Shown piece by piece: positions 47,888 to 61,745 of a stretch of 64,000 bases of DNA. The stretch covers positions 744,001 through 808,000 of the forward strand of contig NC_020284.1 in the NCBI RefSeq assembly GCF_000340905.1, given 5' to 3'. The notes beneath the pieces are model-generated. The model saw only the letters and a program-made list of their open reading frames with translations. It was not told the DNA's origin and did no database searches. The position numbers and the translations under genes were made by a program. The stretch's first letter is position 1. The number at the start of each line of letters is the position of its first letter. This DNA comes from Candidatus Kinetoplastibacterium galatii TCC219 (GTDB lineage: Bacteria; Pseudomonadota; Gammaproteobacteria; Burkholderiales; Burkholderiaceae_B).

Positions 47888-48074
47888 TTCTTATTTCCTC
47901 TGTCAATATAGTACGTATCCTAGCTATATCTCTACGTACTTTACATATCTGACTAGTATTAACAAGTTGCTTTGTAGCTACTTGCATACGCAATCTAAAC
48001 TGAGCTTTTAATAAACTATCAAGCTCACTCTTAAGATCAGTTTTATTTTTTAAACGAAGCTCACTAGCTTTCAT
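47880..48074 (-). CDS. rpmC: 50S ribosomal protein L29
   Basis: 64 residues from [10 protein letters not shown] at 48074; the frame runs back to 48092 but the six extra residues overlap rplP and are not conserved. Two-helix protein at the exit tunnel. '[21 protein letters not shown]' and '[12 protein letters not shown]' identify it. Confidence 0.96.
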   Translation of the reverse strand: MKASELRLKNKTDLKSELDSLLKAQFRLRMQVATKQLVNTSQICKVRRDIARIRTILTEEIRNG

Positions 48075-48084
48075 AAAAATCCCT

Positions 48085-48501
48085 TTAAGCACCTATACGA
48101 CGAGATACAAAAACAGTAGAAACCGGCAATTTAGCTGCAGCTAAACGGAAAGCTTCTCTTGCTAATTCTTCGCTAACGCCCTCCATCTCATACAGCACCT
48201 TTCCTGGCTGAATTTCTGATACCCAATATTCTGGATTGCCCTTACCATTACCCATACGAACTTCTGCTGGTTTTTGAGATATTGGCTTATCAGGGAAAAT
48301 ACGAATCCAGACCCTACCGCCACGCTTAATATGTCTATTAATAGCACGTCTAGCAGATTCTATTTGTCTAGCTGTTAATCTTCCTCTACCTGTAGCCTTA
48401 AGCCCAAACTCACCAAAGGCCACATTAGCTCCACTAGTGGCAAGTCCAGTATTTCTACCTTTATGTTCTTTACGATATTTTCTACGAGCTGGTTGTAGCA
48501 T
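48085..48501 (-). CDS. rplP: 50S ribosomal protein L16
   Basis: 138 residues. A-site-proximal 50S protein. '[17 protein letters not shown]', '[25 protein letters not shown]' and '[21 protein letters not shown]' type blocks are conserved. 3 bp after rpsC. Confidence 0.98.
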   Translation of the reverse strand: MLQPARRKYRKEHKGRNTGLATSGANVAFGEFGLKATGRGRLTARQIESARRAINRHIKRGGRVWIRIFPDKPISQKPAEVRMGNGKGNPEYWVSEIQPGKVLYEMEGVSEELAREAFRLAAAKLPVSTVFVSRRIGA

Positions 48502-48503
48502 AA

Positions 48504-49310
48504 TTAGCCTACCTCATTTTCTGAAGAAGCAACGTTATTATTCTGTTGGGCACGATAGTTAGTTTTTCCAGATCCGCGATTACGAGACGCCTTATCTGAC
48601 CTATCTCCCTTTGAAGAACGTCTTGGTTTACGATTATCTTCTTCTTTTAAAGACTTGACATCATTCGACAACACTTCATTAGAAAAAGACATATCGCCTT
48701 TATATATCCAGACTTTGACGCCTATAACACCGTAAGTTGTACGAGCCTCAGAGGTTGCATAGTCAATATTAGCCTTAAGGGTATGTAAAGGAACCCTGCC
48801 TTCACGATACCATTCGGTACGTGCTATTTCTATACCATTCAGTCTTCCTGAGCTCATTATTTTAATGCCCTTTGCTCCTAATCTCATAGCATTTTGCATT
48901 GCTCGTTTCATTGCCCTACGAAACATTATGCGTTTCTCCAACTGTTGCGCTATAGAATCAGCAATTAGTTGAGCATCAATTTCTGGTTTTCGAACTTCCT
49001 CTATATTAACATGTACAGGAACACCAGCTAATCTTTGAAGATCTGTCTTCAAAATTTCTATATCTTCTCCACGCTTACCTATAACTACCCCAGGACGAGC
49101 TGAATAAATAGTTACTCTAGCATTCTTAGCTGGTCTTTCTATTAGCACTCTGCTGACAGAAGCTCCTTTAAGTTTTTTCTTTAAATATTCACGAATTCGT
49201 ATATCACCAGCCAGCATACCGCTGAAATCACGGTCTTCAGCGTACCAACGCGACGACCAGTTCCTGGAGACTGATAAACGAAACCCTGTAGGACAAATTT
49301 TCTGACCCAT
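48504..49310 (-). CDS. rpsC: 30S ribosomal protein S3
   Basis: 268 residues. mRNA entry-channel protein with a KH domain ('[17 protein letters not shown]', about 70-86) and a C-terminal S3 domain ('[26 protein letters not shown]'). It is longer than E. coli S3 (233) because of a 50-residue basic, Ser/Asn/Arg-rich tail (about 218-268); such tails occur in betaproteobacterial S3. It follows rplV by 15 bp. Confidence 0.98.
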   Translation of the reverse strand: MGQKICPTGFRLSVSRNWSSRWYAEDRDFSGMLAGDIRIREYLKKKLKGASVSRVLIERPAKNARVTIYSARPGVVIGKRGEDIEILKTDLQRLAGVPVHVNIEEVRKPEIDAQLIADSIAQQLEKRIMFRRAMKRAMQNAMRLGAKGIKIMSSGRLNGIEIARTEWYREGRVPLHTLKANIDYATSEARTTYGVIGVKVWIYKGDMSFSNEVLSNDVKSLKEEDNRKPRRSSKGDRSDKASRNRGSGKTNYRAQQNNNVASSENEVG

Positions 49311-49325
49311 ATATTACCTCTCTCC

Positions 49326-49655
49326 CTAGGATTCTACCTTAACGGTAATATGACAAGTTTGTTTTTCAATGCGATTACCACGACCTTTAGCGCGAGCAGA
49401 AAAACGTTTCATAGACTGAGCCTTGTCAATAAAAATTTCTTTAACATATAACTCATCTACATCAGCACCATTATTGTGCTCAGCATTAGCAATTGCAGAT
49501 TCAACAGCTTTTTTAATAACACAAGCAGCTTTTTTAGGCGAAAACGTTAATATATTAACCGCTTGCGCAACAGATTTATTTCTTATTAAATCAGCAACTA
49601 ATCGAACCTTTTGAGCTGACATATGAATTCCACGGATAACAGCAGTAGTTATCAT
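49326..49655 (-). CDS. rplV: 50S ribosomal protein L22
   Basis: 109 residues. Lines the exit tunnel through its beta-hairpin loop ('[21 protein letters not shown]' region). '[26 protein letters not shown]' begins the conserved core. 4 bp separate it from rpsS. Confidence 0.98.
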   Translation of the reverse strand: MITTAVIRGIHMSAQKVRLVADLIRNKSVAQAVNILTFSPKKAACVIKKAVESAIANAEHNNGADVDELYVKEIFIDKAQSMKRFSARAKGRGNRIEKQTCHITVKVES

Positions 49656-49659
49656 TTAA

Positions 49660-49935
49660 TTACCTCTTAGCCTTCTTGTCTGCAGCATGTCCTTTAAATG
49701 TTCTGGTAGCAGCAAACTCACCTAATTTATGACCAACCATGTTTTCGTTTATATAAACAGGCACTTGCTGACGACCATTATGGACTGCAATTGTTAATCC
49801 AATAAAATCAGGGAGAATAGTTGACCTACGCGACCATGTTTTAATTGGTTTTTTATCCTTATTTGCAAAGGCTGCCTCTATCTTTTTCATCAGATGAAGA
49901 TCGACAAAAGGTCCTTTTTTGATAGAACGTGACAT
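49660..49935 (-). CDS. rpsS: 30S ribosomal protein S19
   Basis: 91 residues. Head protein that pairs with S13. '[19 protein letters not shown]', '[21 protein letters not shown]' and '[16 protein letters not shown]' are nearly invariant. Confidence 0.98.
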   Translation of the reverse strand: MSRSIKKGPFVDLHLMKKIEAAFANKDKKPIKTWSRRSTILPDFIGLTIAVHNGRQQVPVYINENMVGHKLGEFAATRTFKGHAADKKAKR

Positions 49936-49951
49936 ATTCGTTCGCCTCTTA

Positions 49952-50779
49952 TTATTTACGCTTACGTTTTTGGACTATCATATTATCAGTCCTTTTATTG
50001 CGACGAGTTTTATACCCCTTAGCTGGAGTTCCCCATGGACTTACAGGCTCTCTAGCCTCACCGGTACGACCCTCTCCGCCACCATGCGGATGATCTACCG
50101 GATTCATGGCTACACCACGAACCGTAGGACGAACACCACGCCAGCGCATTGCTCCTGCCTTGCCTATTTGACGAAGACTATGCTCACCATTTCCAACTTC
50201 TCCAAGAGTTGCGCGACAATCAATATGAATGTTACGAACCTCTCCAGATCTCAAACGAATCTGAGCATAAACACCTTCTCTAGCAAGCAAAACTGCAGAT
50301 GATCCAGCTGATCTAGCTAATTGGGCACCTTTGCCAGGACGCATCTCTATACAATGTATGGTTGATCCAACAGGTATATTTCGTATAGGTAAAGCATTAC
50401 CAATACGAATTGGAGATTCAATTCCAGACATTAAAACATCACCAACGCTAAGATCTCTAGGGGCTATTATATAACGACGCTCACCATCTGAATAACATAA
50501 AAGAGCTATATATGCGCTACGATTAGGATCATATTCAAAACGCTCTACTTTAGCAGATATACCGTCTTTACTACGACAAAAATCAATCAATCTATAATGT
50601 TTCTTGTGACCCCCGCCCTTATGTCTAACAGTGATATGACCGTTATTATTTCTACCAGAGATGCGATTCTTTTTTTCCAGTAAAGCAAAAAAAGGATCGC
50701 CCTTATGAAGGGATGGATTTACTAATTTTACTAATCCTCTCCTACCAGGAGAAGTAGGTTTTACCTTTACAATAGACAT
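49952..50779 (-). CDS. rplB: 50S ribosomal protein L2
   Basis: 275 residues. Required for subunit joining and peptidyl transfer. '[21 protein letters not shown]', '[21 protein letters not shown]' and the conserved '[19 protein letters not shown]' with the key His. Abuts rplW with no gap. Confidence 0.98.
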   Translation of the reverse strand: MSIVKVKPTSPGRRGLVKLVNPSLHKGDPFFALLEKKNRISGRNNNGHITVRHKGGGHKKHYRLIDFCRSKDGISAKVERFEYDPNRSAYIALLCYSDGERRYIIAPRDLSVGDVLMSGIESPIRIGNALPIRNIPVGSTIHCIEMRPGKGAQLARSAGSSAVLLAREGVYAQIRLRSGEVRNIHIDCRATLGEVGNGEHSLRQIGKAGAMRWRGVRPTVRGVAMNPVDHPHGGGEGRTGEAREPVSPWGTPAKGYKTRRNKRTDNMIVQKRKRK

Positions 50780-51076
50780 TTACACCACCTCTGCAAAGTT
50801 AATCTCATGACCATCGCTAAGGGATACATAAGCTTTCTTTTCATTACGACGATGGCCAATAAAACGACCAAAACGTTTAACTTTGCCTTTTTTATTAAAT
50901 ATGCTTACAGAGTCTACTTTTACATTAAACAAGAGCTCTACAGCCGCCTTAACTTCTATTTTTGTAGCATCTGGTAAAACTCTAAAAGCAACTTGTCTAT
51001 ACTTATCAGCAATATTTGTTGTTTTCTCTGTAACTACTGGAGCTAAAATAACTTGCATTAAGCGTTCCGCACTCAT
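50780..51076 (-). CDS. rplW: 50S ribosomal protein L23
   Basis: 98 residues. Docking site for trigger factor and SRP at the tunnel exit. '[19 protein letters not shown]' and '[20 protein letters not shown]' are diagnostic. Overlaps rplD by 4 nt (ATGA). Confidence 0.98.
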   Translation of the reverse strand: MSAERLMQVILAPVVTEKTTNIADKYRQVAFRVLPDATKIEVKAAVELLFNVKVDSVSIFNKKGKVKRFGRFIGHRRNEKKAYVSLSDGHEINFAEVV

Positions 51077-51690
51077 CCAAACATCTCCTCTAGTTGATTA
51101 ACAGCTGATTTTGCAATCACTATCTTCTTATAATGAATCAACGACAATGGATCTATATAGTGCGGTTCTATAACGGCTACATGTGATAAATTACGAGTAG
51201 CTAGATAAATATTTTCATCAATCTCGTCTAATATAATCAATATTGATTCAGAGCCAAAATTTTTAATTTTTAAAGCAGCCTCTTTGGTCTTTGGAGAATC
51301 AAGCTTTAAAGAATCAATTACCAATATACGATCTTCTTTGACCAATTGAGATAATATAGATCTAATCCCAGCTCTATACATCTTTTTATTAATCTTCTGA
51401 GAAAAATTTTCCTCTGGAGAATTAGGAAATATACGACCACCCCCTCTCCACAAAGGAGAAGAAGTCATCCCTGCCCTTGCACGACCAGTACCCTTTTGAC
51501 GCCAAGGTTTTTTAGTACTATGCTTAACACTTGCACGATCTTTTTGTGCTCGATTACCAGATCTTGCATTTGCTTGGAACGCAACAACTATTTGATGAAT
51601 CAATGATTCATTTACTTCGCTACCAAAAACCAGATCAGAAACATTCATTATAGATGCCTGATCTTGATTATCAAGGAGCTTTATGTCCAT
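51073..51690 (-). CDS. rplD: 50S ribosomal protein L4
   Basis: 205 residues. Exit-tunnel protein and, in E. coli, repressor of the S10 operon. '[30 protein letters not shown]' type tunnel loop (about 43-72) and '[17 protein letters not shown]' are seen. It lies 3 bp after rplC. The autoregulatory leader described in E. coli is not evident here. Confidence 0.98.
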   Translation of the reverse strand: MDIKLLDNQDQASIMNVSDLVFGSEVNESLIHQIVVAFQANARSGNRAQKDRASVKHSTKKPWRQKGTGRARAGMTSSPLWRGGGRIFPNSPEENFSQKINKKMYRAGIRSILSQLVKEDRILVIDSLKLDSPKTKEAALKIKNFGSESILIILDEIDENIYLATRNLSHVAVIEPHYIDPLSLIHYKKIVIAKSAVNQLEEMFG

Positions 51691-51693
51691 TTT

Positions 51694-52377
51694 CTAGCTC
51701 CTCTTCTTTAAGATTTTCTTTATGGCTGGAAGAACAACTATTTCAGAATCAGAATAACCTGGAACAGCGCCTCTAACTATTATCAAGCTTCTAGCGGAAT
51801 CTATTCTAACTATTTCCAAATTTTGAATAGTGCAAGAAACAGATCCTAGATGTCCAGGCATTTTTTTTCCAGGAAATACTCTACCAGGATCTTGAGCCTG
51901 ACCTATAGAGCCAGGAGCCCTATGGGAACGAGAATTACCATGAGAAGCTCTTTGTGAACCAAAATTATGACGCTTTATTGCTCCAGCAAAACCTTTACCT
52001 ATAGTTGTTCCAGAAACATCAACCTGCTGACCAACCTCAAAGATTGAATTTATATCTAAAACAGAACCAACAGCAAAATCTAAAGAATCGGCAGGATTTA
52101 GGCGAAATTCTTTTAATACGCTACCAGAATCAATACCAGCCTTAGAATAATGACCAGCTAGTGATTTGGTAATACGTGATGGTTTTCCAATACCATAAGC
52201 CAACTGAACGGCTGCATAACCATCTTTCTCTACTGATTTTATTTGTGCAATACGATTATTTGACACATCCAGGACAGTTACGGGAATAGACTCACCTTCA
52301 TCCGTAAAAATTCTAGTCATGCCAATCTTGCGACCTAACATTCCTAATCTATAGGACGTAGAAGTCGAATTCAACAT
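51694..52377 (-). CDS. rplC: 50S ribosomal protein L3
   Basis: About 227 residues from the ATG at 52377, which has GGAG 7 nt upstream; an earlier frame start at 52389 includes that site and is rejected. Peptidyl-transferase-centre protein: '[22 protein letters not shown]', '[23 protein letters not shown]' and '[15 protein letters not shown]' are diagnostic. A 189-bp spacer separates it from rpsJ. Confidence 0.97.
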   Translation of the reverse strand: MLNSTSTSYRLGMLGRKIGMTRIFTDEGESIPVTVLDVSNNRIAQIKSVEKDGYAAVQLAYGIGKPSRITKSLAGHYSKAGIDSGSVLKEFRLNPADSLDFAVGSVLDINSIFEVGQQVDVSGTTIGKGFAGAIKRHNFGSQRASHGNSRSHRAPGSIGQAQDPGRVFPGKKMPGHLGSVSCTIQNLEIVRIDSARSLIIVRGAVPGYSDSEIVVLPAIKKILKKRS

Positions 52378-52489
52378 TATTATCTCCATTTTGGCTACGA
52401 TTGGCCAATGTACTACTAAGCTTTAATAAAAAAACATAAAACAAAAACAAACATAGATAACTAACAATCTATATTTGCCCAAGTTTTTG

Positions 52490-52545
52490 ATTCTACCATG
52501 TTAAATTATAACTGAGCAATTATATACACGCATAAGATAACACAA
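52490..52545 (-). promoter_or_regulatory. Candidate promoters between rpsJ and rplC
   Basis: The minus strand carries a perfect TATAAT at 52524-52519 with TTGTGT 15 nt upstream (52545-52540). A second pair, TTGCTC and TAGAAT (52519-52514 and 52495-52490, 18-nt spacer), lies just downstream. The spacer is unusually long for the S10 operon. It could start an rplC-led transcript independent of rpsJ. Motif match only. Confidence 0.35.
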
Positions 52546-52566
52546 CGTGACAAAATATTATAAAAA

Positions 52567-52878
52567 TTATTGTAAAGCGATCTCTACATCAACTCCAGCT
52601 GGCAAGTCTAGCCTCATTAACGCATCTACGGTTTTGTCTGTAGGTTCTACTATATCCATTAAACGTTGATGAGTACGAACCTCAAACTGGTCACGAGAAG
52701 TTTTATTAACATGTGGAGATCGCAATAAATCATAACGACGAATTCTAGTCGGTAAAGGAACTGGACCCCTGACAATAGCACCAGTACGCTTTGCTGTATC
52801 AACTATTTCTGCAGCAGATTGATCGATTAACTTGTAGTCAAATGCTTTCAAGCGAATACGAATCTTTTGATTTTTCAT
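52567..52878 (-). CDS. rpsJ: 30S ribosomal protein S10
   Basis: 103 residues. Head protein of the 30S and (as NusE) antitermination factor. '[22 protein letters not shown]', '[22 protein letters not shown]' and '[12 protein letters not shown]' identify it. A terminator-like hairpin lies between it and tuf. Confidence 0.98.
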   Translation of the reverse strand: MKNQKIRIRLKAFDYKLIDQSAAEIVDTAKRTGAIVRGPVPLPTRIRRYDLLRSPHVNKTSRDQFEVRTHQRLMDIVEPTDKTVDALMRLDLPAGVDVEIALQ

Positions 52879-52899
52879 AAATCTTCCTAAAGAACGAAA

Positions 52900-52922
52900 A
52901 ACGAAGGCCTACTGCCTTCGTT
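52900..52922 (-). terminator. Intrinsic terminator after tuf
   Basis: 9-bp GC-rich stem (52900-52908 with 52914-52922) and a 5-nt loop, followed on the minus strand by five T residues. It starts 7 bp after the tuf stop and precedes rpsJ. This is one of the few GC-rich stems in the window. It would separate the rpoBC-str part from the S10 part. Confidence 0.75.
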
Positions 52923-52928
52923 ATATTT

Positions 52929-54144
<1,216 letters not shown>

Positions 54145-54158
54145 TTAAATTCAGATAA

Positions 54159-54188
54159 ATATCATTCACATAAAAATGTGAACGATAT
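54159..54188 (-). repeat. Hairpin between fusA and tuf
   Basis: 13-bp inverted repeat with one mismatch (54159-54171 and 54176-54188) and a 4-nt A loop, lying 10 bp after the fusA stop on the minus strand. No T-run follows, so it may be a processing or attenuation site rather than a terminator. Confidence 0.5.
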
Positions 54189-54198
54189 TCGTTAATAT

Positions 54199-56301
54199 TT
54201 ACTTTGATCTTGCTGCAATAACATCATCTGCTACATTCTTCGGTGCTTCTGAATAATGCTTAAACTCCATTGTATATGTAGCTCGTCCTTGAGTTAAAGA
54301 ACGAAGACTAGTAGCATAACCAAACATTTCAGCCAGAGGCACCTCTGCTTTTATTATTTTCCCCCCACCCATGATATCATCCATGCCTTGAACTATTCCT
54401 CTGCGAGAAGATAGGTCACCCATAACGGTACCGGCATAATCCTCTGGAGTTTCCACTTCTACTGCCATCATAGGCTCAAGTAGTACTGGACTAGCTTTCC
54501 TTAGGCCATCCTTAAATGCCATAGAACCGGCCATCTTGAATGCATTTTCGTTAGAATCGACATCATGATATGATCCAAAAAACAATGTAACTTTAACATC
54601 CACTATAGGATAACCAGCAAGGACGCCAGATGGTAAAGTTTCTTGAATACCTTTATCTACAGCAGGTATGTATTCTCTAGGAACAACACCACCCTTAATC
54701 GCATCAACAAACTGATATCCTTCCCCTGGAGACAATGGCTCAACTTTTAGTACAACATGGCCATACTGACCGCGCCCACCAGACTGTTTAATAAATTTAC
54801 CTTCAGCTTCTTCGCAAGTTTTTCTAATGGTCTCCCTGTAAGCAACCTGTGGTCTACCAACATTAGCTTCTACACCAAACTCTCTTTTCATTCGATCAAC
54901 TAGAATCTCTAAATGCAACTCCCCCATTCCAGAAATTATAGTCTGACCAGACTCTTCATCACTACGGACTCTGAAAGAAGGATCTTCTTGAGCTAAACGT
55001 GATAAGGCCATACCCATTCTTTCTTGATCGCTCTTAGACTTTGGTTCAACTGCCTGAGATATAACGGGCTCAGGAAATATCATTCTCTCTAGAGTAATAT
55101 GCGAGTCTAAATCACAAAGAGTCTCTCCTGTTGTAACTTCTTTAAGGCCAACAACTGCAGCAATGTCACCAGACAGAACTTCTTTAATCTCTTCTCTATT
55201 ATTAGCATGCATCTGTAATAATCTACCAATACGCTCTTTCTTCCCCTTTATGGGATTAAAAATAGTATCTCCAGATTTTAGAACTCCTGAGTAAACTCTA
55301 ATAAAAGTTAACTGGCCAACAAATGGATCACTCATTAACTTAAAAGCTAGTGCTGACAATTTCTCTTTATCATCAGCTTTACGGAGAATCTCATTACCTT
55401 CATCATCTATACCAGAAACAGGTGGTATATCTATAGGAGAAGGAAGATAATCAATAACAGCATCCAACATTCTTTGTACGCCTTTATTTTTAAAGGCAGA
55501 GCCGCAAAGCATAGGTTGGATCTCACAAGCAATAGTCCTGGCCCTTATAGCAGAATTAATATCTGACTCATCCAAATTGCCAGTTTCCAGATACTTGTTC
55601 ATAAATTCTTCTGAGAATTCAGCAGCTACTTCTAATAGATTCTCTCTCCATTTCTCTACCTGATCTCTTAAATCTGAAGATATTTCTTGATAGTTAAATT
55701 TAGTACCCTGACTTTGTTCATCCCATATAATGGCCTTCATTTTTACAAGATCTACAACACCCATAAATTTATCTTCAGAACCAATAGGTATAACAATAGG
55801 GACCGGATTTGCTCTCAAACGTAATCTCAACTGATCATAAACTTTAAAGAAATTAGCGCCTGTCCTATCCATCTTATTAACAAATGCAAGGCGAGGGACT
55901 TTATATTTATTTGCTTGACGCCATACTGTCTCTGATTGAGGCTGAACTCCTCCAACAGCGCAGTAAACCATGCAAGCACCATCCAAGACCCTCATGGAAC
56001 GTTCTACTTCTATAGTAAAGTCTACGTGACCTGGAGTATCAATAATATTTATTCTATGCTCTGGATAATTATTAGCCATCCCTTTCCAGAAAGCAGTAGT
56101 AGCAGCAGAAGTAATAGTAATACCACGTTCTTGTTCTTGCTCCATCCAATCCATAGTAGCAGCGCCATCATGGACTTCACCAATCTTATGATTAACACCA
56201 GTATAAAATAAGATTCTCTCTGTAGTAGTAGTTTTACCTGCATCTATATGAGCAGAAATACCTATGTTACGGTAGTATTCTACCGGAGTTTTACGGGACA
56301 T
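54199..56301 (-). CDS. fusA: Elongation factor G
   Basis: 700 residues from [15 protein letters not shown] at 56301, preceded by GGAGG; the open frame extends to 56322 but those residues cover the ribosome-binding site. Ribosomal translocase GTPase: G1 AHIDAGKTT, '[15 protein letters not shown]', NKMD in '[12 protein letters not shown]', and domains II-V to the C-terminus. rpsG lies just upstream, ending 15 bp before this start. Confidence 0.98.
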   Translation of the reverse strand: MSRKTPVEYYRNIGISAHIDAGKTTTTERILFYTGVNHKIGEVHDGAATMDWMEQEQERGITITSAATTAFWKGMANNYPEHRINIIDTPGHVDFTIEVERSMRVLDGACMVYCAVGGVQPQSETVWRQANKYKVPRLAFVNKMDRTGANFFKVYDQLRLRLRANPVPIVIPIGSEDKFMGVVDLVKMKAIIWDEQSQGTKFNYQEISSDLRDQVEKWRENLLEVAAEFSEEFMNKYLETGNLDESDINSAIRARTIACEIQPMLCGSAFKNKGVQRMLDAVIDYLPSPIDIPPVSGIDDEGNEILRKADDKEKLSALAFKLMSDPFVGQLTFIRVYSGVLKSGDTIFNPIKGKKERIGRLLQMHANNREEIKEVLSGDIAAVVGLKEVTTGETLCDLDSHITLERMIFPEPVISQAVEPKSKSDQERMGMALSRLAQEDPSFRVRSDEESGQTIISGMGELHLEILVDRMKREFGVEANVGRPQVAYRETIRKTCEEAEGKFIKQSGGRGQYGHVVLKVEPLSPGEGYQFVDAIKGGVVPREYIPAVDKGIQETLPSGVLAGYPIVDVKVTLFFGSYHDVDSNENAFKMAGSMAFKDGLRKASPVLLEPMMAVEVETPEDYAGTVMGDLSSRRGIVQGMDDIMGGGKIIKAEVPLAEMFGYATSLRSLTQGRATYTMEFKHYSEAPKNVADDVIAARSK

Positions 56302-56315
56302 TATATTACCTCCAA

Positions 56316-56786
56316 CTACCAACGAAAATGGCTAAACGCTTTATTAGCCTCTGCCATCTTATGAGTATCCTCTCTCTTTTTCATAGCAGAACCTCTAGAT
56401 TCGGATGCATCAATTAATTCCCCAGCCAAACGAAGATCCATAGATTTCTCACCACGTTTTTTAGCTGCTTCACGAACCCAACGCATAGATAGAGCTAATC
56501 GACGAATAGGTCTAACTTCAATAGGAACTTGATAGTTTGCTCCACCAACACGACGACTTTTTACTTCCACTATAGGTTTTACATTGCTGATAGCAAGACT
56601 AAAGATCTCCAGAGGATTTTTACCTGTCTTATTGCCAATCTGATCTAATGCTCCGTAAACAATACGTTCAGCAACAGCTTTTTTGCCACTCAACATAACA
56701 ATATTAATAAATTTAGCTAACTCAACACTACCAAATTTAGGATCTGGCAAAATCTCTCTCTTGGGAATCTCTCTACGACGTGACAT
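56316..56786 (-). CDS. rpsG: 30S ribosomal protein S7
   Basis: 156 residues. Head-assembly protein that contacts the E-site tRNA and represses the str operon in E. coli. '[20 protein letters not shown]', '[19 protein letters not shown]' and '[23 protein letters not shown]' are diagnostic. 119 bp separate it from rpsL, longer than usual. Confidence 0.98.
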   Translation of the reverse strand: MSRRREIPKREILPDPKFGSVELAKFINIVMLSGKKAVAERIVYGALDQIGNKTGKNPLEIFSLAISNVKPIVEVKSRRVGGANYQVPIEVRPIRRLALSMRWVREAAKKRGEKSMDLRLAGELIDASESRGSAMKKREDTHKMAEANKAFSHFRW

Positions 56787-56905
56787 TTACTAACTTCCTT
56801 GTGTAATTCAGTTGAACCATTAAAGTCAAAGCTGCTTAAAAAGCAGCTACTTACATGCCATTTAATAAAAAATGGCCACACTTTCTATAATTTTTCATCG
56901 TAGCA

Positions 56906-57283
56906 TTACGATTTTTTGGAACGTTTCGCTCCATATTTTGAACGAGCTTGTTTGCGATTTTTCACCCCTTGCAAATCAAGGGAACCTCGAACGATATGAT
57001 ATCTAACACCTGGAAGGTCTTTTACACGACCACCACGAACTAGAACTACCGAGTGCTCTTGCAAATTATGTCCCTCTCCACCAATATATGAGATAACTTC
57101 ATAACCATTGGTTAAGCGAACCTTAGCAACCTTACGCATAGCTGAGTTAGGCTTTTTAGGGGTTGTTGTGTAAACACGGGTACACACCCCTCTACGTTGA
57201 GGACAATTTTCCAAAGCTGGACTTTTATTCTTGATAATGCTGACCTCGCGCGGTCTACGCACAAGCTGGCTGATAGTAGGCAT
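56906..57283 (-). CDS. rpsL: 30S ribosomal protein S12
   Basis: 125 residues. Decoding-centre protein. '[16 protein letters not shown]', '[22 protein letters not shown]' and '[21 protein letters not shown]' are invariant. The Lys positions tied to streptomycin resistance appear wild type (TTPKKPNSA). Confidence 0.98.
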   Translation of the reverse strand: MPTISQLVRRPREVSIIKNKSPALENCPQRRGVCTRVYTTTPKKPNSAMRKVAKVRLTNGYEVISYIGGEGHNLQEHSVVLVRGGRVKDLPGVRYHIVRGSLDLQGVKNRKQARSKYGAKRSKKS

Positions 57284-57500
57284 ATACTATAAAATCCCTT
57301 TATATTACATTTCTGTTTAACAATTATTTATGTTTCTACAGGCAAAAAATAGTAAAGCAGGTAACTAAAACAATAAACACATTAAAACGGCTATATTGTA
57401 AATAGGGACCCGCAAATAATACAACAAAAGATGCTAAAGTAGCACCGTAACATAACCACAATTATAAAAATAAGACATAATTGAGGATAATACCTTCGTT

Positions 57501-57546
57501 ATGACTGATTGTCAAAGTAGAAAAATAACAATACACAATCAGTCAT
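57501..57546 (-). repeat. Inverted repeat after rpoC
   Basis: Perfect 12-bp inverted repeat ATGACTGATTGT (57501-57512) and its complement (57535-57546) with a 22-nt loop, just after the rpoC stop in a 271-bp spacer before rpsL. No T-run on the minus strand, so termination is uncertain. The rest of the spacer must carry any rpsL promoter; TTGTAT and TACAAT with 18-nt spacing are seen on the minus strand near 57390-57425. Confidence 0.5.
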
Positions 57547-57554
57547 GCAAATCA

Positions 57555-60500
57555 TTAAAAAACAGCATTTTCGAAAGGATCAATAGGATCTCTTCTAGAC
57601 AAGGATTTATCTGACTCATCAGAATGACTGATCTTAGCCTTACGAGCATTATGGCAAGATAAACCAGTACCTGCTGGAATTAAACGACCGACAATAACAT
57701 TTTCCTTAAGACCTCTTAAGTCATCACGCTTACCCATAATCGCAGCTTCTGTTAAAACACGAGTAGTCTCTTGAAAGGATGCTGCTGATATAAAAGAATC
57801 TGTAGATAGAGAAGCTTTTGTGATCCCTAATAAAATATTATCGTAAGTTGCTTGCATCTCTCCTCGAGAATTAACACGATCATTCTCATTTAATAGCTCT
57901 GATCGTTCTACTTGCTCTCCAGGAATGAATTTAGTATCTCCTGGGCTAGAGATAACTACTCTACGCAACATTTGACGGACAATTACTTCTATATGCTTAT
58001 CATTTATTTTTACACCTTGGAGACGATAGACATCTTGGACTTCATTTACTATATAAGATACAAGGCTTTCTACACCCTGTAACCTCAATATATCATGAGG
58101 ATCAGCCGGGCCATCTACTATAATTTCGCCCTTATTTACTACCTGCCCATCATGTACCAATATTTGTTTCTCTTTAGAAATTAAAAATTCGTGAGATATA
58201 CCATCAAGATCGGTAATAACAAGTCTTTGTTTTCCTTTTGTTTCTTTTCCAAATGAAACTGTTCCTGTAACCTCAGCAAGCATACCAGAATCTTTCGGAG
58301 ATCTAGCTTCAAACAATTCAGCAACACGAGGTAAGCCTCCAGTTATATCACGTATCTTTTGTGATTCTTGTGGTATTCTTGCCAGTATCTCTCCTATTGA
58401 TACAGATTGACCATCACGAACAGTAATAAGAGCTCCAATTGGAAAAGCTATGCTCACAGAATGATCTGTACCAGCTATCTTGACATCATCTCCAGAATCA
58501 TTAGTAAGCTTGATTTGCGGACGCATCATAATCTTATTACCGCGAGTTTTAGGAGTGATCACGACTAAAGTAGATAAACCTGTTAATTCATCTACTTGCT
58601 TGGCTACAGTGACACCTTCTTCTATATTCTCGAATTTAACCACTCCTGAATACTCTGATACTATAGGCCTAGTTAAAGGATCCCATGATGACAATCTCAT
58701 TCCAGCTTTAATATTTTCACCATCTCCAACTAACAAAATGGCACCATATGGTATTTTATGCCTTTCACGTTCTCGAGAATTTTCATCAAAAACTGCCAAT
58801 TCTCCTGAACGAGAAATTGCTATACGTTCACCCTTCGGATTAGTTACGTATCTCATGGTCCCCATAAAACCAACAACACCATTTGATTTTGTTTCTACAA
58901 AACTAGCAAGAGCTGATCGAGAAGCTGCACCGCCTATATGGAAAGTTCTCATAGTCAACTGAGTACCTGGCTCTCCAATAGACTGGGCTGCTATAACACC
59001 AACAGCTTCTCCTATATCAACAGAAGTACCTCTGCCTAAATCTCTACCATAACAAGAAGCACATAAACCGCGTCTTGTCTCACAAGTTAAAGGTGTTCTG
59101 ATTCGAACCTCATCTATACCTAGAGAATCTATTTTTTCTACCAAACTTTCATCTAATAAAGTACCAACAGGAATAACAATATCTCTAGTATCGGGATTGA
59201 CAATATCAGACGCCGTAACACGTCCTAGTATTCTATCATGCAAGGATTCTATTACCTCACCACCCTCAATAAGAGCCTTCATACTATAGCCATGAGATGT
59301 GCCACAGTCATATTCCGTGATTACTAAATCCTGAGTAACATCTACTAAACGACGAGTCAAGTACCCAGAATTAGCTGTTTTTAAAGCAGTATCAGCTAGA
59401 CCTTTACGAGCACCATGGGTAGAAATAAAATATTGTAAAACATTCAATCCTTCTCGAAAGTTAGCACTAATAGGTGTCTCAATTATGGATCCGTCAGGCT
59501 TTGCCATCAATCCTCTCATACCAGCCAATTGACGTATTTGAGCAGCAGATCCTCTAGCACCAGAATCAGCCATCATATAAATAGAATTAAATGATTCCTG
59601 ACTCGTACTATTCCCATTTCTATCTAATACAGGTTCAGTGGCTATATATTCCATCATGGCCTTGCCTACTTTATCACTAGCTTTTCCCCATATATCTACA
59701 ACATTATTATATCTTTCCTGAGATGTAACTAGTCCTGATGAATATTGCTTATCTATCTCTTTAACTTCTTTATTTGCCTCTGCAAGAATATCTGCCTTTG
59801 CTTTTGGAATTAACATATCTTCCATAGCAATAGATATGCCTGCTCTAGTTGCCAGAGAAAATCCTGCTTGCATAAGTCTATCAGCAAAAATTACAGTAGC
59901 CCTTAAACCACAACGCCTAAAAGAATAATTTATTAAACGAGAAATTTCCTTCTTTTTCAATGCCTTATTTAAAACAGAGAAAGATAAACCCTTAGGCAAT
60001 GTTTCTGATAGCAATGCTCTACCAACAGTGGTTTCATAGCGATGAACAACTGGACAAAAATCATCTTCATTATTACGCTCATATTCAGTAATTCGAACTG
60101 AAACACGACTTTGTAACTCAACCTCATTATTATGATAAGCTCTCTGAACTTCTGAAACATCAGAAAAACACATGTGCTCGCCTAAACCATTTATACGTTC
60201 ACGAGTAGCATAATACAAACCCAATACTATATCCTGAGAGGGAACTATAGATGGTTCACCATTAGCAGGGAACAATATATTATTAGAAGACAACATAAGA
60301 GTACGTGCCTCAAGTTGCGCCTCCAGAGATAAAGGAACATGGACAGCCATCTGATCTCCATCAAAATCAGCATTAAAAGCTGCACATACCAATGGATGTA
60401 ACTGTATTGCTTTTCCTTCAATGAGGACCGGCTCAAAAGCTTGAATCCCTAATCTGTGTAATGTTGGCGCCCTATTCAACATAACTGGATGCTCTCTAAT

Positions 60501-61745
60501 AACTTCTTCTAATATATCCCAAACTACTGGATCTTGACTATCAACCATCTTTTTAGAAGCTTTAATTGTATTAGCAAGCCCCATCATCTCAAGCTTGTTG
60601 AATATAAATGGTTTAAATAATTCCAAAGCCATTAGTTTTGGTATACCACATTGGTGTAATTTAAGCTGAGGACCAACCACTATAACAGAACGTCCTGAAT
60701 AATCGACTCTCTTTCCTAATAGATTCTGGCGGAACCTACCACCCTTACCTTTAATCATATCCGCTAAAGATTTCAACTGACGTTTATTAACACCAGTCAT
60801 TGCTTTACCTCTACGACCATTATCAAGCAAAGAATCAACTGCCTCTTGAAGCATTCTCTTTTCATTTCTAAGAATAATCTCTGGCGCTTTTAACTCTATT
60901 AATCTTTTCAAACGATTGTTACGGTTTATAACACGACGATATAAATCATTTAAGTCGGAAGTTGCAAAACGTCCACCATCTAAAGGAACTAATGGCCTTA
61001 AATCAGGTGGCAATACAGGCAACACCTCCATGATCATCCATTCCGCTTTTATTTCAGATCTATGGAATCCTTCCATAACTTTTAGTCTTTTAGATATTTT
61101 TTTTATTTTTGCCTCAGAAGTAGTATTTTTAATTTCACTTCTAAGAGTTTCAATTTCTCGACTAATATCCATAGTGCGCAACAATTCGCGCACAGCCTCG
61201 GCTCCCATTAAAGCCTTAAACTCATCACCATATTCTTCTGTTTTTGACAAAAAATCATCATCAGTCATAATCTGACAACGTTTTAAAGGAGTCATGCCTG
61301 CATCAATAACACACCAAGCTTCAAAATATAGAACTCTCTCTATATCACGTAACGTCATGTCCAATACTATACCTAATCTAGATGGCAGACTCTTTAGAAA
61401 CCAAATATGAGCAACTGGGCTAGCAAGTTCTATGTGGCCCATTCTTTCTCTGCGAACTTTTGATGCAGTTACTTCAACACCACACTTCTCACAAATAACA
61501 CCCCTATGTTTTAGGCGCTTATATTTACCACATAAACATTCATAATCCTTTATAGGACCAAATATCTTTGAGCAGAATAAGCCATCTCTTTCCGGCTTAA
61601 AAGTACGATAATTTATAGTTTCTGGTTTACGAACTTCTCCGTATGACCAAGAACGAATCTTCTCTGGTGAAGCAAGACTGACCTTAATAGAATCAAATTG
61701 CTCATCCTGGGAAACCTGTTTAAAAAGATCAATAAGAGCTTTCAT
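57555..61745 (-). CDS. rpoC: DNA-directed RNA polymerase beta' subunit
   Basis: 1396 residues. The N-terminal zinc ribbon '[23 protein letters not shown]' (about 70-92), the catalytic NADFDGDQ (about 459-466) holding the magnesium Asp triad, the bridge helix and trigger loop region '[16 protein letters not shown]' and a second zinc site '[13 protein letters not shown]' are all intact. Its ATG overlaps the rpoB stop (TAATG), coupling the two large subunits. Confidence 0.98.
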   Translation of the reverse strand: MKALIDLFKQVSQDEQFDSIKVSLASPEKIRSWSYGEVRKPETINYRTFKPERDGLFCSKIFGPIKDYECLCGKYKRLKHRGVICEKCGVEVTASKVRRERMGHIELASPVAHIWFLKSLPSRLGIVLDMTLRDIERVLYFEAWCVIDAGMTPLKRCQIMTDDDFLSKTEEYGDEFKALMGAEAVRELLRTMDISREIETLRSEIKNTTSEAKIKKISKRLKVMEGFHRSEIKAEWMIMEVLPVLPPDLRPLVPLDGGRFATSDLNDLYRRVINRNNRLKRLIELKAPEIILRNEKRMLQEAVDSLLDNGRRGKAMTGVNKRQLKSLADMIKGKGGRFRQNLLGKRVDYSGRSVIVVGPQLKLHQCGIPKLMALELFKPFIFNKLEMMGLANTIKASKKMVDSQDPVVWDILEEVIREHPVMLNRAPTLHRLGIQAFEPVLIEGKAIQLHPLVCAAFNADFDGDQMAVHVPLSLEAQLEARTLMLSSNNILFPANGEPSIVPSQDIVLGLYYATRERINGLGEHMCFSDVSEVQRAYHNNEVELQSRVSVRITEYERNNEDDFCPVVHRYETTVGRALLSETLPKGLSFSVLNKALKKKEISRLINYSFRRCGLRATVIFADRLMQAGFSLATRAGISIAMEDMLIPKAKADILAEANKEVKEIDKQYSSGLVTSQERYNNVVDIWGKASDKVGKAMMEYIATEPVLDRNGNSTSQESFNSIYMMADSGARGSAAQIRQLAGMRGLMAKPDGSIIETPISANFREGLNVLQYFISTHGARKGLADTALKTANSGYLTRRLVDVTQDLVITEYDCGTSHGYSMKALIEGGEVIESLHDRILGRVTASDIVNPDTRDIVIPVGTLLDESLVEKIDSLGIDEVRIRTPLTCETRRGLCASCYGRDLGRGTSVDIGEAVGVIAAQSIGEPGTQLTMRTFHIGGAASRSALASFVETKSNGVVGFMGTMRYVTNPKGERIAISRSGELAVFDENSRERERHKIPYGAILLVGDGENIKAGMRLSSWDPLTRPIVSEYSGVVKFENIEEGVTVAKQVDELTGLSTLVVITPKTRGNKIMMRPQIKLTNDSGDDVKIAGTDHSVSIAFPIGALITVRDGQSVSIGEILARIPQESQKIRDITGGLPRVAELFEARSPKDSGMLAEVTGTVSFGKETKGKQRLVITDLDGISHEFLISKEKQILVHDGQVVNKGEIIVDGPADPHDILRLQGVESLVSYIVNEVQDVYRLQGVKINDKHIEVIVRQMLRRVVISSPGDTKFIPGEQVERSELLNENDRVNSRGEMQATYDNILLGITKASLSTDSFISAASFQETTRVLTEAAIMGKRDDLRGLKENVIVGRLIPAGTGLSCHNARKAKISHSDESDKSLSRRDPIDPFENAVF

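Noticed and set aside
58480..58962. 160-codon open frame opposite rpoC
   Set aside because: Antisense shadow of a highly conserved coding region, no ribosome-binding site, no recognisable domain.
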